From Spirodela intermedia (Eukaryota; Streptophyta; Magnoliopsida; Alismatales; Araceae): DNA of 64,000 bases. Numbering within the stretch: the first letter of the stretch is position 1; every line of letters begins with the position of its first letter. The notes under the pieces are model-generated. The model did no database searches. It was given only the letters and a program-made list of their open reading frames with translations, and had not been told where the DNA came from. This document shows positions 11,306 to 26,300 of this stretch, in pieces. Made by a program: the position numbers and the translations under genes. The stretch spans positions 2,489,501-2,553,500 of the forward strand of contig LR746278.1 of the NCBI GenBank assembly GCA_902729315.2, in the 5' to 3' direction.

Positions 11306-14300
11306 TTAGCTTCTGTTCTTCCTGGCAGCTGCGATGTCATCCTCTATGCGCTTGACTTCATATTTCAGCTCTTGGAGAGTAGCCTTCTGTGGGCCTTTCC
11401 TATCGCCGGAGTAGTCCTCCAGTACGCTCATGAGACTCCTCAAGCAGGACAGATACTCTCCCTCAACATCTGGATACTTCAGCAAGCTCCGAATCGCCGG
11501 CTGCATAAGATCTTTCCCATTTAAGGACTTTAAGTGATCCATATTTGGCATGAAGTAATAAATGCACTGCAATCTACTCTTCTTGGAAGGGAAACCTGAC
11601 AAGGGTTTTCAAGCAGCAAAGGAGGAGGGTTCTAGTCCCAGAGGCAGCCAGATGGATGGATCCAGCAGATGCATCAAAGCTTTTATTTAGATATCATACC
11701 TCTCTGTAAATGGAAATGCACTCACAAAGTGCATGCTCAGACTCGGTTGCGGCGTGAGCCATTGGTTGCATCTAGAACAACATATTACACAGTTTAGGAG
11801 ATTAAAAAATTGGGACGGGAATTGGAGAGCGATTGGTCAAGATAATGAAGCATTATTATCATAATTTATAGCTTCTATGCCCCAGAATCAGAAGAGAAAT
11901 CGCGTCAATAACGAGCAATTCACAGAGATTTTTGTGATCATGGGCACACATTAGCCTCCCTTTTTTTTTGCTATTTATACCAGTCAGATCTTTCAAAGAT
12001 GCTTGCTTATCAAGGTTAATCAGGCATGAAAACAGTTAAATAGGGATTCATGTTGTCTGTGGTGCAACTGATGTTTATCCTCTTAGGAGAGCAATAGAAT
12101 GATGAAGAAATGAGAGAAAAATAATGCAATGATTTGTGATTGATATTTTAAATAAGAAAAACTGAAAAACGGAAAGCACCCTCTCTAACCTCTGATAAGG
12201 AATGCTAACCAAAACACCAAAAGAAATTAGCAATACGTAAAGAAACTATTTCACAATACTTGTTGGTAGGTATAGAGCTTTCTGTGTCAGATAATGGAGT
12301 GTCAGCTCACCGTTTGTTCTTGTACTTCATACTTGGAAACTTCCAAAAGACCAACGGCATTGAGAGATTGCAACTGCATGTGGAAGAATCATATTTCAAT
12401 TGAAGAAACACAATACCGTTGTGTATTTAAGGATTATTTCACTCCCAAATCCTCAAATTTCAGCTATGATCCTTCATAATGCACAAACATGCAACACACA
12501 ATTCACAAGATCAGAAAAACACATCATAGAAGATAATATTAAACTTTGAGTCATCAAAATGCTCATTTATCTCAACATTAAGATAAATGGGATCTTGGTA
12601 GTCTCTGAAAGCATTCTCTCCTAACTGAAGAAATTCATAGATGATCGAGAGCATAAAGCAACATCTGGTAACCCTAGATGTTGAGATAGAAGAGAAAATC
12701 GATGGAGCAGAAAAGACATCCATAAATCCTAGGCGCTTGCAGTGGAGACGATTTCTCTCTATCTTGTCCACAGACACCCGCGAGGAAATGCTATAAATGA
12801 TGCATGCTTAAGGGGTCTATAGGTGCCCCAAGTGAATTCCAGGCCTAACGGGCCTAAACGACTCTAGGTACTTCACAACATTTGTCAATATTGCCCAGAA
12901 ACTAATGAACTTTCAGATTTTTATGCAATAACCAAGAGACTGATGCCAATCGACAGACAGCCACAACAGCCATTGAACTTTCTAGGATGTGGTCGCCCAA
13001 GCCCTAGGCTATTATTCCTGATTATATTAAGTCTTTGTAAAGATAAAAGCAATCATCATGTCAAGCAGTATCATAATAGAAATAGTAAAATGGATTTTTA
13101 TAGACGTATTGGCATCAACCACAGTACGATCTGAAAAAATATCCAAAAATGTTTTTCCCTAATAAATATCAAGAAGTCAATGCGTTCCTAGTCCAACAAG
13201 ACAGAAATGTATTTGTCAAAATGCTTAGTCTTTCTAGAATTCCATTGAAGAGTTTCACGGTTATTGACTTTATGGTCGACAAGAGTACTCTGTCAAAAAT
13301 TTACAGTAGGTTGTTTCGAGATCAGCCTTTCCAAGATTCTGTTTTTCTGTGTGCGTATTGGAAATATCCCCATTCTAGGTCCGAGATCTTTGCCTTTCTC
13401 GATTATTTACTAAATCTACAAAAAGAAACTCAGATGTGGACAAAGTATCTTACAAAACTTTCCCCTCTAGCCACCAATAAATTCAAACGGCAAGGGGACG
13501 AGGTCCAACAAAATTGTTACTCCGCGACTCGTCACTTCAAGGAGCAAATTTGCTTTTGAATAAACTAGATGCTCCATGATAACATTCATAAATAATGGAC
13601 GATGGAACATTTCATCATTTTCTATGTACATACAAAAAGTCAAATGTTTCTTTAAAAAATAATTTCAGTCGTCTTAAGAGAAAATACAATCATTTATCGC
13701 AAAATCATTTCCAAAATTTTCTCAATAAAAAGCATCTAAAGGGAAGTAAATTCAAAGAAAGGCTTTGAGTTTCTTTTCCAATCAGTGATTTTACATAAAG
13801 AGTCAGACAAATAGTAAAACTTTTTGAAACAGTATCTTTTGGAGTAATACGTCTAAAAACGAAAATTCGTCCTTGGTAGTGCACCAAGGCAAACTAACCA
13901 GTATTATTAATGCCATATGGTAATCTTTCTCGCTGTCCACTGTGGATCTGATGTTCAAACGATTATTTCCATCTGCTTTTGAAGGATCCAAAGCTGCTTT
14001 TGCAATCCTATCAAACAAAAAATAAATTAAATGAAAATACACAAACAGCCTATTAGCACAACAGAGTTCTGAGCCAACTAGATGAGATAATTGCTTAAAC
14101 TTACAATCAAATTCGTTATCAATACTTTCTTAAGTACCCTCAAAACCAAATCGAATTTATTTTCCAAGTTTCGAAAAATATTTGATATTTAAACATTATA
14201 CATTTTATATAAAAGAGAAAAGTTTCAGTGACATGATTCTGTAAGGTGCATCTAGAGTTTTATGAAGTTATCAAACATTCGGATTATCCCAAGAAAAGGC

Positions 14301-17300
14301 AACTTTTCTCACACTAATACTATGATCATGAAACATCATAGTTAAAAACTCATACGGAAAATATTGCCTTGAACTAGGTCATTTTTGACATCATCATTTT
14401 TATTATTCGATGTGGTTATTCAGACTCGCATTCGCATTAAATCCTAAGCGTCGACAGCCAGATCAAATAAGGGAAAAAATAAAGAATAGCCAGAAAATAA
14501 GCAAATAAAAGGCAGATCTCACTGTGAATTTTTTGTTGATTTTTTGTCAACTAGAGCCATTGACATGAATGGCTATGACTAAATAAAAAAATCAGAGAAT
14601 TTTTTCCACTGAAGTTTTTCATTGCGTATAATAATGAGACAACATTTTCTTTTTAGTACGATTTCTGTTATTTGATTTTTGGAAATAACCGTTTCATGAA
14701 GTATGTGGACTAAACAATCCACAATTCAAGTGAAATCGTCAGCAGTAAGATATGAGAATTTCCATCCACAAAAAGAGTCAATAAAAAAGACAATTCTAAA
14801 GAACAAAAACTATAAGTTCCCATTTACAACAATGTTTTACATTTTTCTCCTTATACTCCCAGCAATTATCCATAAAATTGGAGGTGAAGAGTAATGTTCA
14901 AGGAACAGTACTCCATAAAATTGGAGGTGAAGAGTAATGTTCTCATAAATTACGTAACCAATTGATATCGACAGTGTGAAAACAATCACTAGAAAACTGC
15001 ATTTTAGTAGACTACGAAATTCTCCACATCAAAAATATTGCTTGCAGTGGAGATGGGGTTTTCAATAGGCTAGGTATACTCTAGTCTGACTTAACCGAGC
15101 ATGGTTTCTCCGGATCTGGGTTTCAAAATCCAGACTAGAAAGAATTTTAAATGTACAGATTTTTAAGCTCAGACCGATTTTTTACCTGAACCATAAGACA
15201 CACTCTCTCCCTCCCCATCACTTTCCTTCCCTCTCCTACCGCATGAGAATTCATCTGATCCTTTTGTCCCATATCTTCCCTTCACCTTGATTTTCTTAAT
15301 GAATACTCCAGAATCCCGCCTTCGTCTCAACCTCCATCCCCCTTCCCCTCGTAGGACAGCAGATATTGTCACTCTTACCCAGACTTCCAACCCATTCCTG
15401 TACTTTGTCTTGTCCTTACCTGATGTAGCGCAGCACAAACAGCAGCAGGAAAAGCCTAAAACTGGAAGGCCAGCCACTCTGGAAATGGGCCGTGAAGGCG
15501 ATAAGACCCAAACAGGGCCTTAAACTATATTACGCCAAAATAAAGTGCATAAGTAATGAGTCAGAGTCGGTTTTCAGTAACTGACATTTTTACTAGGACG
15601 TCTGTATTTATTAGAGACCTAGATAAAGTACACGCTAGGGATTACAATGTGGTGGCACGTTTGTTAGACTGTTTTGATTTTGTTTCAGAATCTGGTCTGA
15701 TTCTTAGGGGCGTCACATCTGATTTTCGGCCTAACCACATTGTAATCCCTAGAAACAAGTTGAATAATACGAATTTTCTCTTTAAGGGTCTCTCTCTGCT
15801 AATAGATTCAAGTTTTTCCTCCTTGTGGATCTAAGGATCACCTCAAGTCAGTTGTGAATTCAAGGATTAGGGATTCCAAGTCTTGTGGATTCAAGGCATG
15901 GTTTCACAACTCCAAAGCTCGATATTGTGCCTTGAAGATTTAAAATAGAAATATATCATTTCTAAAACTCTAGTTGCGTCGAGTGAATAAATCTTCACCT
16001 TCCGCCATTTGAACTACATTAATGTAAAGATTTACCCATGTAAAGATGTCAAAATGACATGAGATAAAGATTCACGCACTTGACATAACTGGAGTCTCAG
16101 AAAATGACATATTTGAGCCTTGAATCCATAGGGTAAGAATCTAAAGCTTCAGAGCTTAGAAACAACATGTTAAATCCACATGACCTGGAATCCTTGATCT
16201 TTGAATCCACAAAGATAAACTGAAGGTGATCCTTTTGAATCCACAAGGGGGAAAATTTTGACTCTATAAGTAGAGAGAGACACTCAAAGAGAGAATTTGT
16301 ATAATTCAAGCTGTTTCAAGAGTTACAATATGATGGCCTTAAATGGGTACTCCTAAAAATCAGAACAGATTATAAAATACAATCAAAACAGTCTAAAAAA
16401 TGTGTCAATTACTAAAATTGGCTCTAACACTCATTATCAAGGTCTAACAATTCCAGCAGCCTAGAAGACATGTTAGTTAACTGAAACCTAGCTCTAATCA
16501 TTTTGGCCTAATTTGATTTTCGGCCCTATTTGCGTCTTGTCATCTTCACAATCCATTTCTAGAGTGGCTGGCCCTCTAGTTTTGAGTTTTTCCTGTTGTT
16601 AAGTGTGTTGTTCTACATCATTGCCTCACCCACCAATAGGAGTCTTCCATCCTTCCCTTTCATCATTCCAATTGGAGAGTCTCTCTCCCCTCTGCATGCC
16701 ATTCCCTATTTCGTCCCAAAAAACCTTACCCCACCTAATCATCTCCCCTCTTCTGCATCTTGAGGCAAGATATTTTAGCGAATTCAAGAAAGTAGGTATA
16801 ACCTCACACTTCAGAGAAGCTGGGACAAAATATGGATATGAGTTAAAACTAAAACCCAATACAATGTACCACAGCATATACGATGAAGCTTGTTCTCTCT
16901 CTTCATAAAAAGGCCTCAGACAAAAGCAAGCCAAGCTTGGGATTTGGTAAATGTGATGACCTTAAGCTCAAACAGGGGAATTGTTAATCAGCATTTAAAG
17001 CTCAAACCTACAAGAGACCTTGACCAGCACATCAATGCCTTAACCACTTCTAAAGAGAAAACAAACGAGAAAACCGCTCGCTGAGAATAAACATCATACC
17101 CGCAATCAAACAGAAGTCGTACTTAGGGGCAAATTATGCAGTTACAAGAAACTAAAAAAGCCAACATGTTTTCAATCTACTTAAAGGTCAAGATTTTGGA
17201 AGAGACATCAACTTTGAATCCTGTCAGCACCTAGATATAGAGAGCTGTAAGAACTAATATACTGCTTTGTACGACAAAGAGGAACACTTGTTTGAGAAAT

Positions 17301-20300
17301 AAATTGCATTACATTTGACATTATCTGAATATGAAAATATTCAAAAATTTGTGCGAGAGAAAAAAGGACCGGAACCTTATAGAGTCCTCTAAAAAGAGCT
17401 TTGCTTTGTCAAGTGCAGCCCTTGCCTCCGGCAGGTTACTCTTCCTTAGTTGACTAGAACATAGCATTTTTACTCTAGCTAAATGAAGCATGTTAGCCGC
17501 CACCTGTACATTTCAAATCAGAAGAATGCGGAGCCTCCGCATTATTTAAAAATCAATGAAAATAATAAACATCAAATCAGATATGAGACACATGATCACA
17601 TAAGTGTAATTCTCTTTTCATGTCATTGAATGACAATAATATAATTTATGTACATAAAGAAATGATTGTTCTACCGGATTATTTAACACGCTCGTAATGG
17701 AAATTGTTGGAAGCTCTAAGTCGTAGACTGGGTAGTTTGGGAAAGTTGTGTAGGGTTCCTCCTAGTATAATGGGTGTTAAAGGTCAATGAATCTTGAGAC
17801 GGTTTCTGCCATTCCTCCACTCTGTCACAGATGACAGAGTCATTCTCCCTTTGCCAATGCTTTTCGACAGAAATCTTTTAGCAGTTGCATTAATCAATAC
17901 ACTCATATCATGCATACATTGCAAGATAAATTTACACAAACTGACACACAAGCCTACTGAAGCTAACTTATTATTTTGCATGTTTCCCGTACTAAAAACG
18001 AAAGATAGCTTTAATGGAAGAACTCTAGGTATTGGATAGAATGTGATAGCATCAACACCAAAAGGGATTTACAATATAGAGAATCGAGAATCAAATAAAC
18101 CAAGCTTTCAAAAGCATACGAGAAGAAAATGAACCTGGATGTGTTCTTCATGCAAAATGTTCTTTCTAGTGTGTAGACACCTGCGGGATGAATATTTTAG
18201 TAACATAAAGTCGGCTCTTACGCAATATATACAGAGAAAAAGTAGAAAGGTGTGATCAAACAGAAAAAAAAAAATCGGCACCGTTCCAGAAGCTCCTGGG
18301 CTTCGAGTAAATCCCCAAGGGACTGAAGAGTCAATGCCAACTGCTCTGCAGCAATTACAGTGTCAGGTGACCATCCCTGGTAAAAAGTTACAAATTTGAC
18401 CGTTAGATATAAAAACAAGATGGAGACTACTCGCTAGCAACCAAAATGAAGCCACAATTTATTTTTACAATCAACCTATTTAACATGCTACACCATGAAA
18501 TGCTGCATTCGTTAAAATGTGAGGAAATAGTTAACCCTCTTTTGTTTTTTTTTTCCTATCATTGTATTTTTTTTCCGGGAAAATGGTTTCTTCTGTCATT
18601 TATTTCTTTAGTGCACTCTTTTCATCATCAGTTACCATTGTCCAAAGAGAGCAATGCAAAAACACTCTGTATTTAGCGAAAGGATCACCCATTAGGCCAC
18701 TAGCAATACACATATATATCTCCAACTAATATTTGAACCAAATGTGTACAATGTCTGTTCAGAAATCTCCCCCGACAGAAAAGATCGAACAATTTGATAT
18801 TCTTTCTATATTCACTGCAATATGGCAGGTATAATAATAGCATCCTTCTGTCCAACAAGTATTCCATCGGTTATACAAGTCCATGACAATTAACTCTACT
18901 TCCATTGAACTTCAAAGGAAATAAATCCAGCATGGTTGAATCAATTTAAACATAATTCTTTCACGAGTTCAACTTAAACCATTGTCCTCGCCCCAAAAAG
19001 AAAACTGCACCTGTAGCTTCTGCCTATTTCTCAGGGAGAATTTGGAAGATGGCGAAGCACCACATTTCACCAAAACGTCAACATATACAGTTTGGAAGCG
19101 AAAGAAGCACATGCCCGTAAAATAAGAAAGACGTGAATCTGAACCACAAGGCCCAGAAAGTAAATAGCTCGGACATTCAATCAAACACTCAATCTGCTAG
19201 AATAAGTTCCTTAGGGGAGCTGGTAGACAACAAGAACGTGGAAATTAATTTTCAGATAAACTGAATACTCAAGTAGGTAACTGCAGGTAGCAGTTGTCAG
19301 TTGCTTACTATCACTCTACCTATGCAACATTTTTTGTCAATCAATATAACATGTATTGAGCCTCCTTTGGCCAAAAAAAGGAACATATATTCACAAAGAG
19401 AATCTGGCTGATAGAGCCAACACACAGATATTACAGACTGGAAAAGTTCTTAATAGGACGACAGAAACAAAACAAAAATAAAACCTTTGAAATCTCTAAC
19501 ACATGCAAGATCTTTCTTTGTAGTGCCTCAGCCTCACGTAAAAGACCAGACTTTACCAGCATCTGTCATATAAATTGTACATGATTAGAAAAATCCTGGC
19601 AACAAATAGAGATAAATATGCTAATGTAGAGTTAAACATTCACAGGATGGATCATCAAATAAATGTGGTTAAATAACCTGAAGAAATATGGAACACAACC
19701 AAATAAAATTAAAAGAAAACTATTGTCTAGCCTTGTGATCAAGAATGCTCATTCGTTGATCATTGTAATCTGCACAATGCATATCCCAGGGAACCAAAAC
19801 AAATGCCAACAAAAAAAATTATATAAGGTGTCCATGAACGCTACTTTCTAGCAAGAAGCATAGTATATACATATATGTTGTCTTGTTTTCCAATCCCTTA
19901 AACACCAAGAGGAAAAACCCTGTGTTTTAATTTAAAACATAAGCCTTCTGGAATATACATCTGTTCAAATTTTTATCCTTCGGTTACAATCGATGTTCCC
20001 TAGTACCCCCCACTCATTGTTGGAGATATGTCTGAGCTTCTCACTGTGCCAAACATGGCAGCCGCATGCCCATGACAGCATCCAAGAAATGGGAAGAGCC
20101 ACCTGCTTTCTCATGTTTATTTTTTCATACGCAAAATTATGGAGTCTGATGTATGATAGATATTCTATATGTATTTCATTTTCAACTACGAGTTAATTAT
20201 AAGAAAAATATTTACTGTAGTGCTATCTTTGGAAGTGTAACACAATAAAAACCTTTTGATCACTCAATGCATGCATAAGATACACAAAGATACATCTTAA

Positions 20301-23300
20301 AAATTCCTATATAAATCATTGGTCAGTGTTTTGTGATAATTAATAAGTATAAATAAACAGAGTCTCCAGGTGCTAATTCGTATAAGACATGATTGATCAA
20401 AAGCACTAGCCGTGGAAGTAAAGCTTAAGTGATAATGCAATACCTACCTAGCCTTTATTCAGCAAAACCAAGCAAAAAATCTTTAGGATTTCACAATTTA
20501 GCAGATCAAATTGCACCATATTAGATGCACAAAATAGCCATCCCGATGAATGAAAATATATTCATATTTCTCAACGCTTAATGCAATCATGAGTTCTCCA
20601 TAAGAAAGATGGCTCTTCAGACAGATTAAAAAAGCAATGGAATATGTTAGAACCTGGGAAAGATATCGCATCCTCCTAACGAAAATTGCTGACTGACCTA
20701 ATCCTCCTTCCTAAACAAGAGAAAAGAGAAGTAAAAAGACAGAACGACATCAATAATTCCAACTCTCCGGGGGAAACTTGAGCTTAAGATGGAAGACCTC
20801 TAGTATCCTAATAGAATCTCGAATCAGAACCTCTCCATCCTTCTCTTTGCCTTGAAGATACAACACCTGCAAAAAAAAACACACAATTCAAATGCCTTCC
20901 TGAAAATTCATCATTTTTTCAATCCTATGATCAACATCTGACATTCAATTGGACATCCTCATTCTTCTCATTTCTGTTCTCTTACATTTTCTATCATTTC
21001 ACTCAAGATGCTGGAACCAAACGTCTCAACCTTGAACCTTAGTTTAGGGCAAACCAAGGATCAACTACATCCACTACTCAGCAGTATTACAGATTGACTT
21101 ATTCTAAGAGACTGCATAGTCCTTTCTTGAAGGGATCATTAAGAATCTGCTACCTCATGGTTAACAACCTATTGAAATCATACACCAATCTCCACAGCCA
21201 AAGCATGGAAATAGGATCAATCCTAGATTAGATTCCGAAAAACCAGGACTGCTGCCTTATCCTTCTTCTTGGCTTATCAAATGAATTAAAAAATTCCAGC
21301 AATATATGAGGTAGGGCGATGACTGAAGATGCAGTAAATTTTACTTGTAGTTTATAACTACAAATTGAATTATTTGAAAGGAAAAACTAGAAAAAACTAG
21401 AAGTATATATAAATAAATATTAGAAATGTATATATAAGTAAAAAAAATTGAAATATAGAAATAATATTTTAAAAATATATCAGAGATGGATATAGAATTG
21501 CATCCCGAGGTTCCTTCCAGGAGACATCTTGAAAAAGCACTATGCAAATTTTTCAGCACCATATTATGTAACTACAAATGATCTGCAAACTTACATCTGA
21601 TATAGAAACATTTACATCCGATTAAAAAATTCAAGGCAAATTTAGTGTTAACCAATATTTTTAACGGAAAGCAATAAACCATGGAACAGAATAATGTCAG
21701 AACAAAATTTAATAGAACTGAAAACAAACAGGACTTTGCAGTTCAGAAGTGTATTAAGGCACCAACCACATCTTACATTCACAAGAACCAAAAGATTTCC
21801 ACAGCAGTATTTGAACCTGTGAGATTTGACAGTCCCCCAATCACAACTTATATTTTTTTTCCCGTTAATCATTTCACAGTTTCATTCATCATCTATCACT
21901 CCCTTCAACTTGAGATAAGGATGCAAAGAAATCTTCTAGCAAGTTCAAACAACCAGATTTCTCTCAGCAAAAAAAATCAGGAAAAAGTTGAGAATAGGAG
22001 CACCTACCCACAACCAAAAAAGAACATTGAAAAGGCAATATTAGTTAGAAATACATCAATTCTGAAAAGCTGATGTTGACAGTAGAAAAAAAACAACCCT
22101 CAGCAGAAAAACTGAAATAAGTAATTAATAATCAGTGTCATTCCAATATTTTACCGTCCCCAGATGATACATCGTATCTGCATAGTCGGTATGTCCATAA
22201 CCTAAAACACGTCCCTTTATCTGTGAAAGGTAATTTCATATCAGCACAACAAGCAAATTATAGAAAGATGGAACGACCAGAAAAAATATTAAGAGATCAG
22301 ATGGAAGCAACAAGAAAACCGTCAGCAGATGATGCCTGGTGCAGGCTTCAAGTTAAACACTGAATACCACACATAATGTACCTTCAATGCCCGCTGCCAC
22401 ATGAAACAGATAAGAGAAAGAAAACTAACTTAGGGTGAAATGTAAAGGAAAAATCATTCGTCTTTTAAAAGTAAATATAATGCAGTTTCCATACGAAATA
22501 TTAATAAACAATCGAGAACTCAGGACATAGACTGCTGATAAAGTAAAGAAATAACAACAGCATCCACTTTCAGAAAATGTGTTCATTCAAATTATGTAAC
22601 TTTTTTTATCTATGAACAAATAACATAGATTGAACCTCCACATGTCAAACCTAAAACATAAAGGCCAACATTGTCTGATTTTTAAAGTATTTGCAGAAAA
22701 GCAGATTACACCTCCTTTGTGGCAGTTGAGAGTAACTTGTAAATGTTTATACAAAATTCAAATAAAAAACAATGGATCGTCTTCAAAATACTTTATTTGT
22801 CGAAAATCGGCATCTCCAATAGCTGATCCACACTGTGGGTCCAGTCTGAGCCTAACAAGGTTTGCTAACCATTATTGCAGCATAAAAGTGCCAAATATGT
22901 TACCCATCTCATATGTCTAAGTTAGGTTCCCATGTTTTCAATGGAAATATAAATAGAGTTAAGTGGAATCAGTTTAGCTTCATAAATGTATAATTGTACC
23001 CCATAACATGTTCATGTTTCCTCATCAGTGAACCTCACACCAGGTTGGCTAACCAAGATTGCAAAACAAAAATACCAAAAAAATTAGATATCCCAATTCA
23101 AGTAGGTCCCTTACAATCTCCATGCTCTAAAAGGATGATAATTATCTTTAACTGAAGTTTATTCAACTTCATAAATGCATAATTTTACCTCATAACATCT
23201 TTGAGCTTCATCAAGGTTTTTTCGTACAAGGTAAAATTGCCCAAGATTGTGAAGAGCAGCTCCTACTCTGTGGCCAAAAAAAGTTGATTAAAAAGTCTTA

Positions 23301-26300
23301 AGGAAGCTAAAGAAAAATTTTCACAAGTAAAAATGAATGATAAAGCAAATTCAACACCTTGTACCAAGTGTCAACATTTTCGTGTCTAATAGCGCATGTC
23401 TAGACTTCAGTAGATAAACACTAGACTGTGACCGTAAAAGCTTCATATCTCTGCAGCCTTATGGGGTGAATCATATATGCAATGAAAAAGTTTAAGACCT
23501 TGTCTCTTTAATGCTCTTTAATAAGTATGCCTTTTTTCGACAAGACAAATTAATGGGTTAAACAATCTCAAAGCATCATTGGGATATGACTAAGAGTAAC
23601 TTACATTGAAATAAGATGAGTAAATTATATACCATGACTTCGAGAAATTAGCAATAAGTCAAACCCAACATTTTAAAGCATCTCTTAGGTGACAAAGATA
23701 GCCACATAGAAGGGGCATCCAGCTGCATGGAAACAATCAGCCTGATATGGTATTCACCCAGGTCAACTGAGCGGTTTTAGGCTTGCCTCGGTGTCAATTG
23801 CACCTCTTGGTTGCACAGTAAGGTATATTTAACCCCCCCCCCCCCCCCTTGTAGCCCTAGAAGCATTCAATCAATTCTATGAATTTTCTTCCTCTGAGGT
23901 TTGGATTCAAGGACAAGATTTCGACTCCAGACATCTCGGACTGCATCATGAAATAAAAACTTTGCATTGATTTAATAATTAGTCAATAACACAGTCGCCA
24001 AGATAGTAGTGCGATGTATTACATACTTCCATCTATGATGAAACTGCTTTCAGATATTTATTGGTACCAAGAACATCAACTTTCAAGTAGATATATTGTT
24101 ATGTTTGACAGCATATTTCTGTAATTCCTACGTTCACATCTTCAAGAAGTTGGAAATGAGCACAATATTTTTTTTTCTTATAATTAAACTATATTTTAAC
24201 ATTCAATAAAGACAGAATATCTCCGGGATCAATGCTCGCAGAACATACCGCACATCCTCTGGCCCAAAAGCCTCCTGTAGAATATTTAAAGCTTCCAAAT
24301 ATAATGGCTCTGCTTTGTGAAATTCCTTCTGTACCCGATAGAGTTCAGCCTGCAGAAATCAAAAAAGAAAAGTATAAGGTAATTGGCACAAGTAGAGTAG
24401 CTTGGCAGGTGAAACTGTTTTTGGACTTTTGAGTGTCAATAGCATCTGAGAGTTTCCCCTATTAATATAATGTATTACTGGAAGCATGTGGACCTTCAAA
24501 GGTACGAATTGTGTTCCTCATCCCTCTAATCAGATAACGATTACATGACTCTCGAAAGAAAAATATTCCAAGATACCAAGATGAGATATTTCTCTAAGAA
24601 TTTTATTTTAAAAAAAATTCAAACGTACTCATTGCAAAGTTAACAAAAATTCATTATAGAAAATCAATGGATCCTGAATTATTTATTCAATGATGTTCTT
24701 TATGTAATTGACTGCACGTAATTTGCATACATAAACATTTTGAACATGCGTCTCACATTTCCTTAAATTCAACCAAGATATTTTATATGCCGGCCCCCAA
24801 AGGTTCCAAAACTCTTAATTATTACACGCGCATACAATTCTTTATGATATGAATTTGTCACATGACACATTGTCAGACTTTGTACATTACTACCACCAGC
24901 AAAAAATACCATTGAGGTAACCCTGACAAGACTATGAAGTGTGTTTCAGCAGTGTGGGGAAAGGGCAATATGCATGGGCAAATTAGATTATGCCTTTTAT
25001 GAAGTTAATACCTACGTTTCAAGCATACGGAACAGGTAACTTTGTTGACAACTCGTCCTTTGACAAAAAGAAAAAAAAGATAAGTCTATTTATAAAGAAA
25101 AAAAAAAGATGTACCTCCAATAGCTATTCTTAATTCCTTAACAGTTTGAGTTCAATTCTTTGTTAATTTATTATCCAAATTATGTCATTTATTCACATCT
25201 ATTCCTAGAAATGCTCGGCTCAGAAGTCCTATTCCCAGGTCGCCCTCTTCTTCTTCGTCAATGGTCCCTGGGATTAAATTACAGAGGGGACAAGGCAGAT
25301 ATACCACGAAAAGAGTAAAGAATGTCGTTGACAATATTGGTCCTATCCAAGAAAGATAAAAGAAAAGCATATCAAAAGAATGATTCTGATAATTAGGACT
25401 TTAAAGATTCAGAGAGCTGCGAAAAATGGCATTAAGATCTAAGCAGTTATTACAGTCAGATATACCATTTCATACCATGTTTAATTGTTATAATTCTGAT
25501 AATTACCGTGACTACTTCATGGTAATACAACTAGAAAATACTTCCATACCACTCTATAAAAGAAGAACGGAACTCAGATCCCTCATTATACGAGATGATT
25601 GGAAATAAAACATAATTTTTAGAATAAAAATAAGACTTAGCTACCAAATTATTCAACGAAGATGCCACATGTGGGTCTCTCTCTCCAAAGCCCTCTTTAG
25701 CCTCTTTTGAAGCCAATAAGAAGTATTTTTCTGCTTCATCCACCTTTCCCTGTACACAAGAAAAAGGAAACCTTAAAAACCTAATGTAGTGAAACAAAAT
25801 GAATAGCCAGAACAATGTTGCAGAAAAAATAAAAGCCGGCCTTACTTTCAAAAATAAATCCCTCCCATTGTCCGTAAAAATTCTCCACTTTACTGTGTGT
25901 GAATTTGATACAACTGAACCATCTTCAATCCTCCGTAAACCAGTAATCAAAGCATCTCCTGTTGCATCTCTTCCGGAATTGGATTCATTTACAGAAACAT
26001 CTTCAGCTAAGGCAGGACTACAACTCAGCCCCATAATCAATGCTGTGGACACGAAGAAGAAAATTTGAAACCATACAAGCCACATGGGGTCATAAACTAA
26101 CTACTTCGAGGCAAACATCAAATTTTGGCCAAGGGAAAAAAATAATGGACTACGAATTGCAACACAGTGCCTTGGTTTGAATGAAACAAAGTCAAATTAC
26201 CAAGATTCATTAGCATATAAAGAAGAAAAAGCACTTGAAATAAAAGGCTATCTAGATCAAACAAATGAAGAAACCACTGCTATAAAAAAATTATAGACAG

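Larger units (their letters stand above)
14008..17375 (-). other. 3.4-kb intron 14 of the TPR gene
   Basis: The intron lies between the exon containing AANMLHLARV and the exon starting RIAKAALDPSKA. It contains a 30-bp direct repeat and a long inverted repeat, both listed separately. No other exon of the gene is needed here, because phases match across it. Short ORFs in it appear to be remnants of the repeat. Confidence 0.75.

Noticed and set aside
11306-11602. TPR last exon read from the ORF start at 11602
   Set aside because: The extra N-terminal residues match no homologue. Phase 0 after exon 17 and the family spacing favour an acceptor before 11500, although this joint is not certain.
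15169-15523. ORFs on both strands in the TPR intron (102 and 78 codons)
   Set aside because: They lie in or beside the inverted repeat, have no domain, and are not needed to complete the TPR protein.
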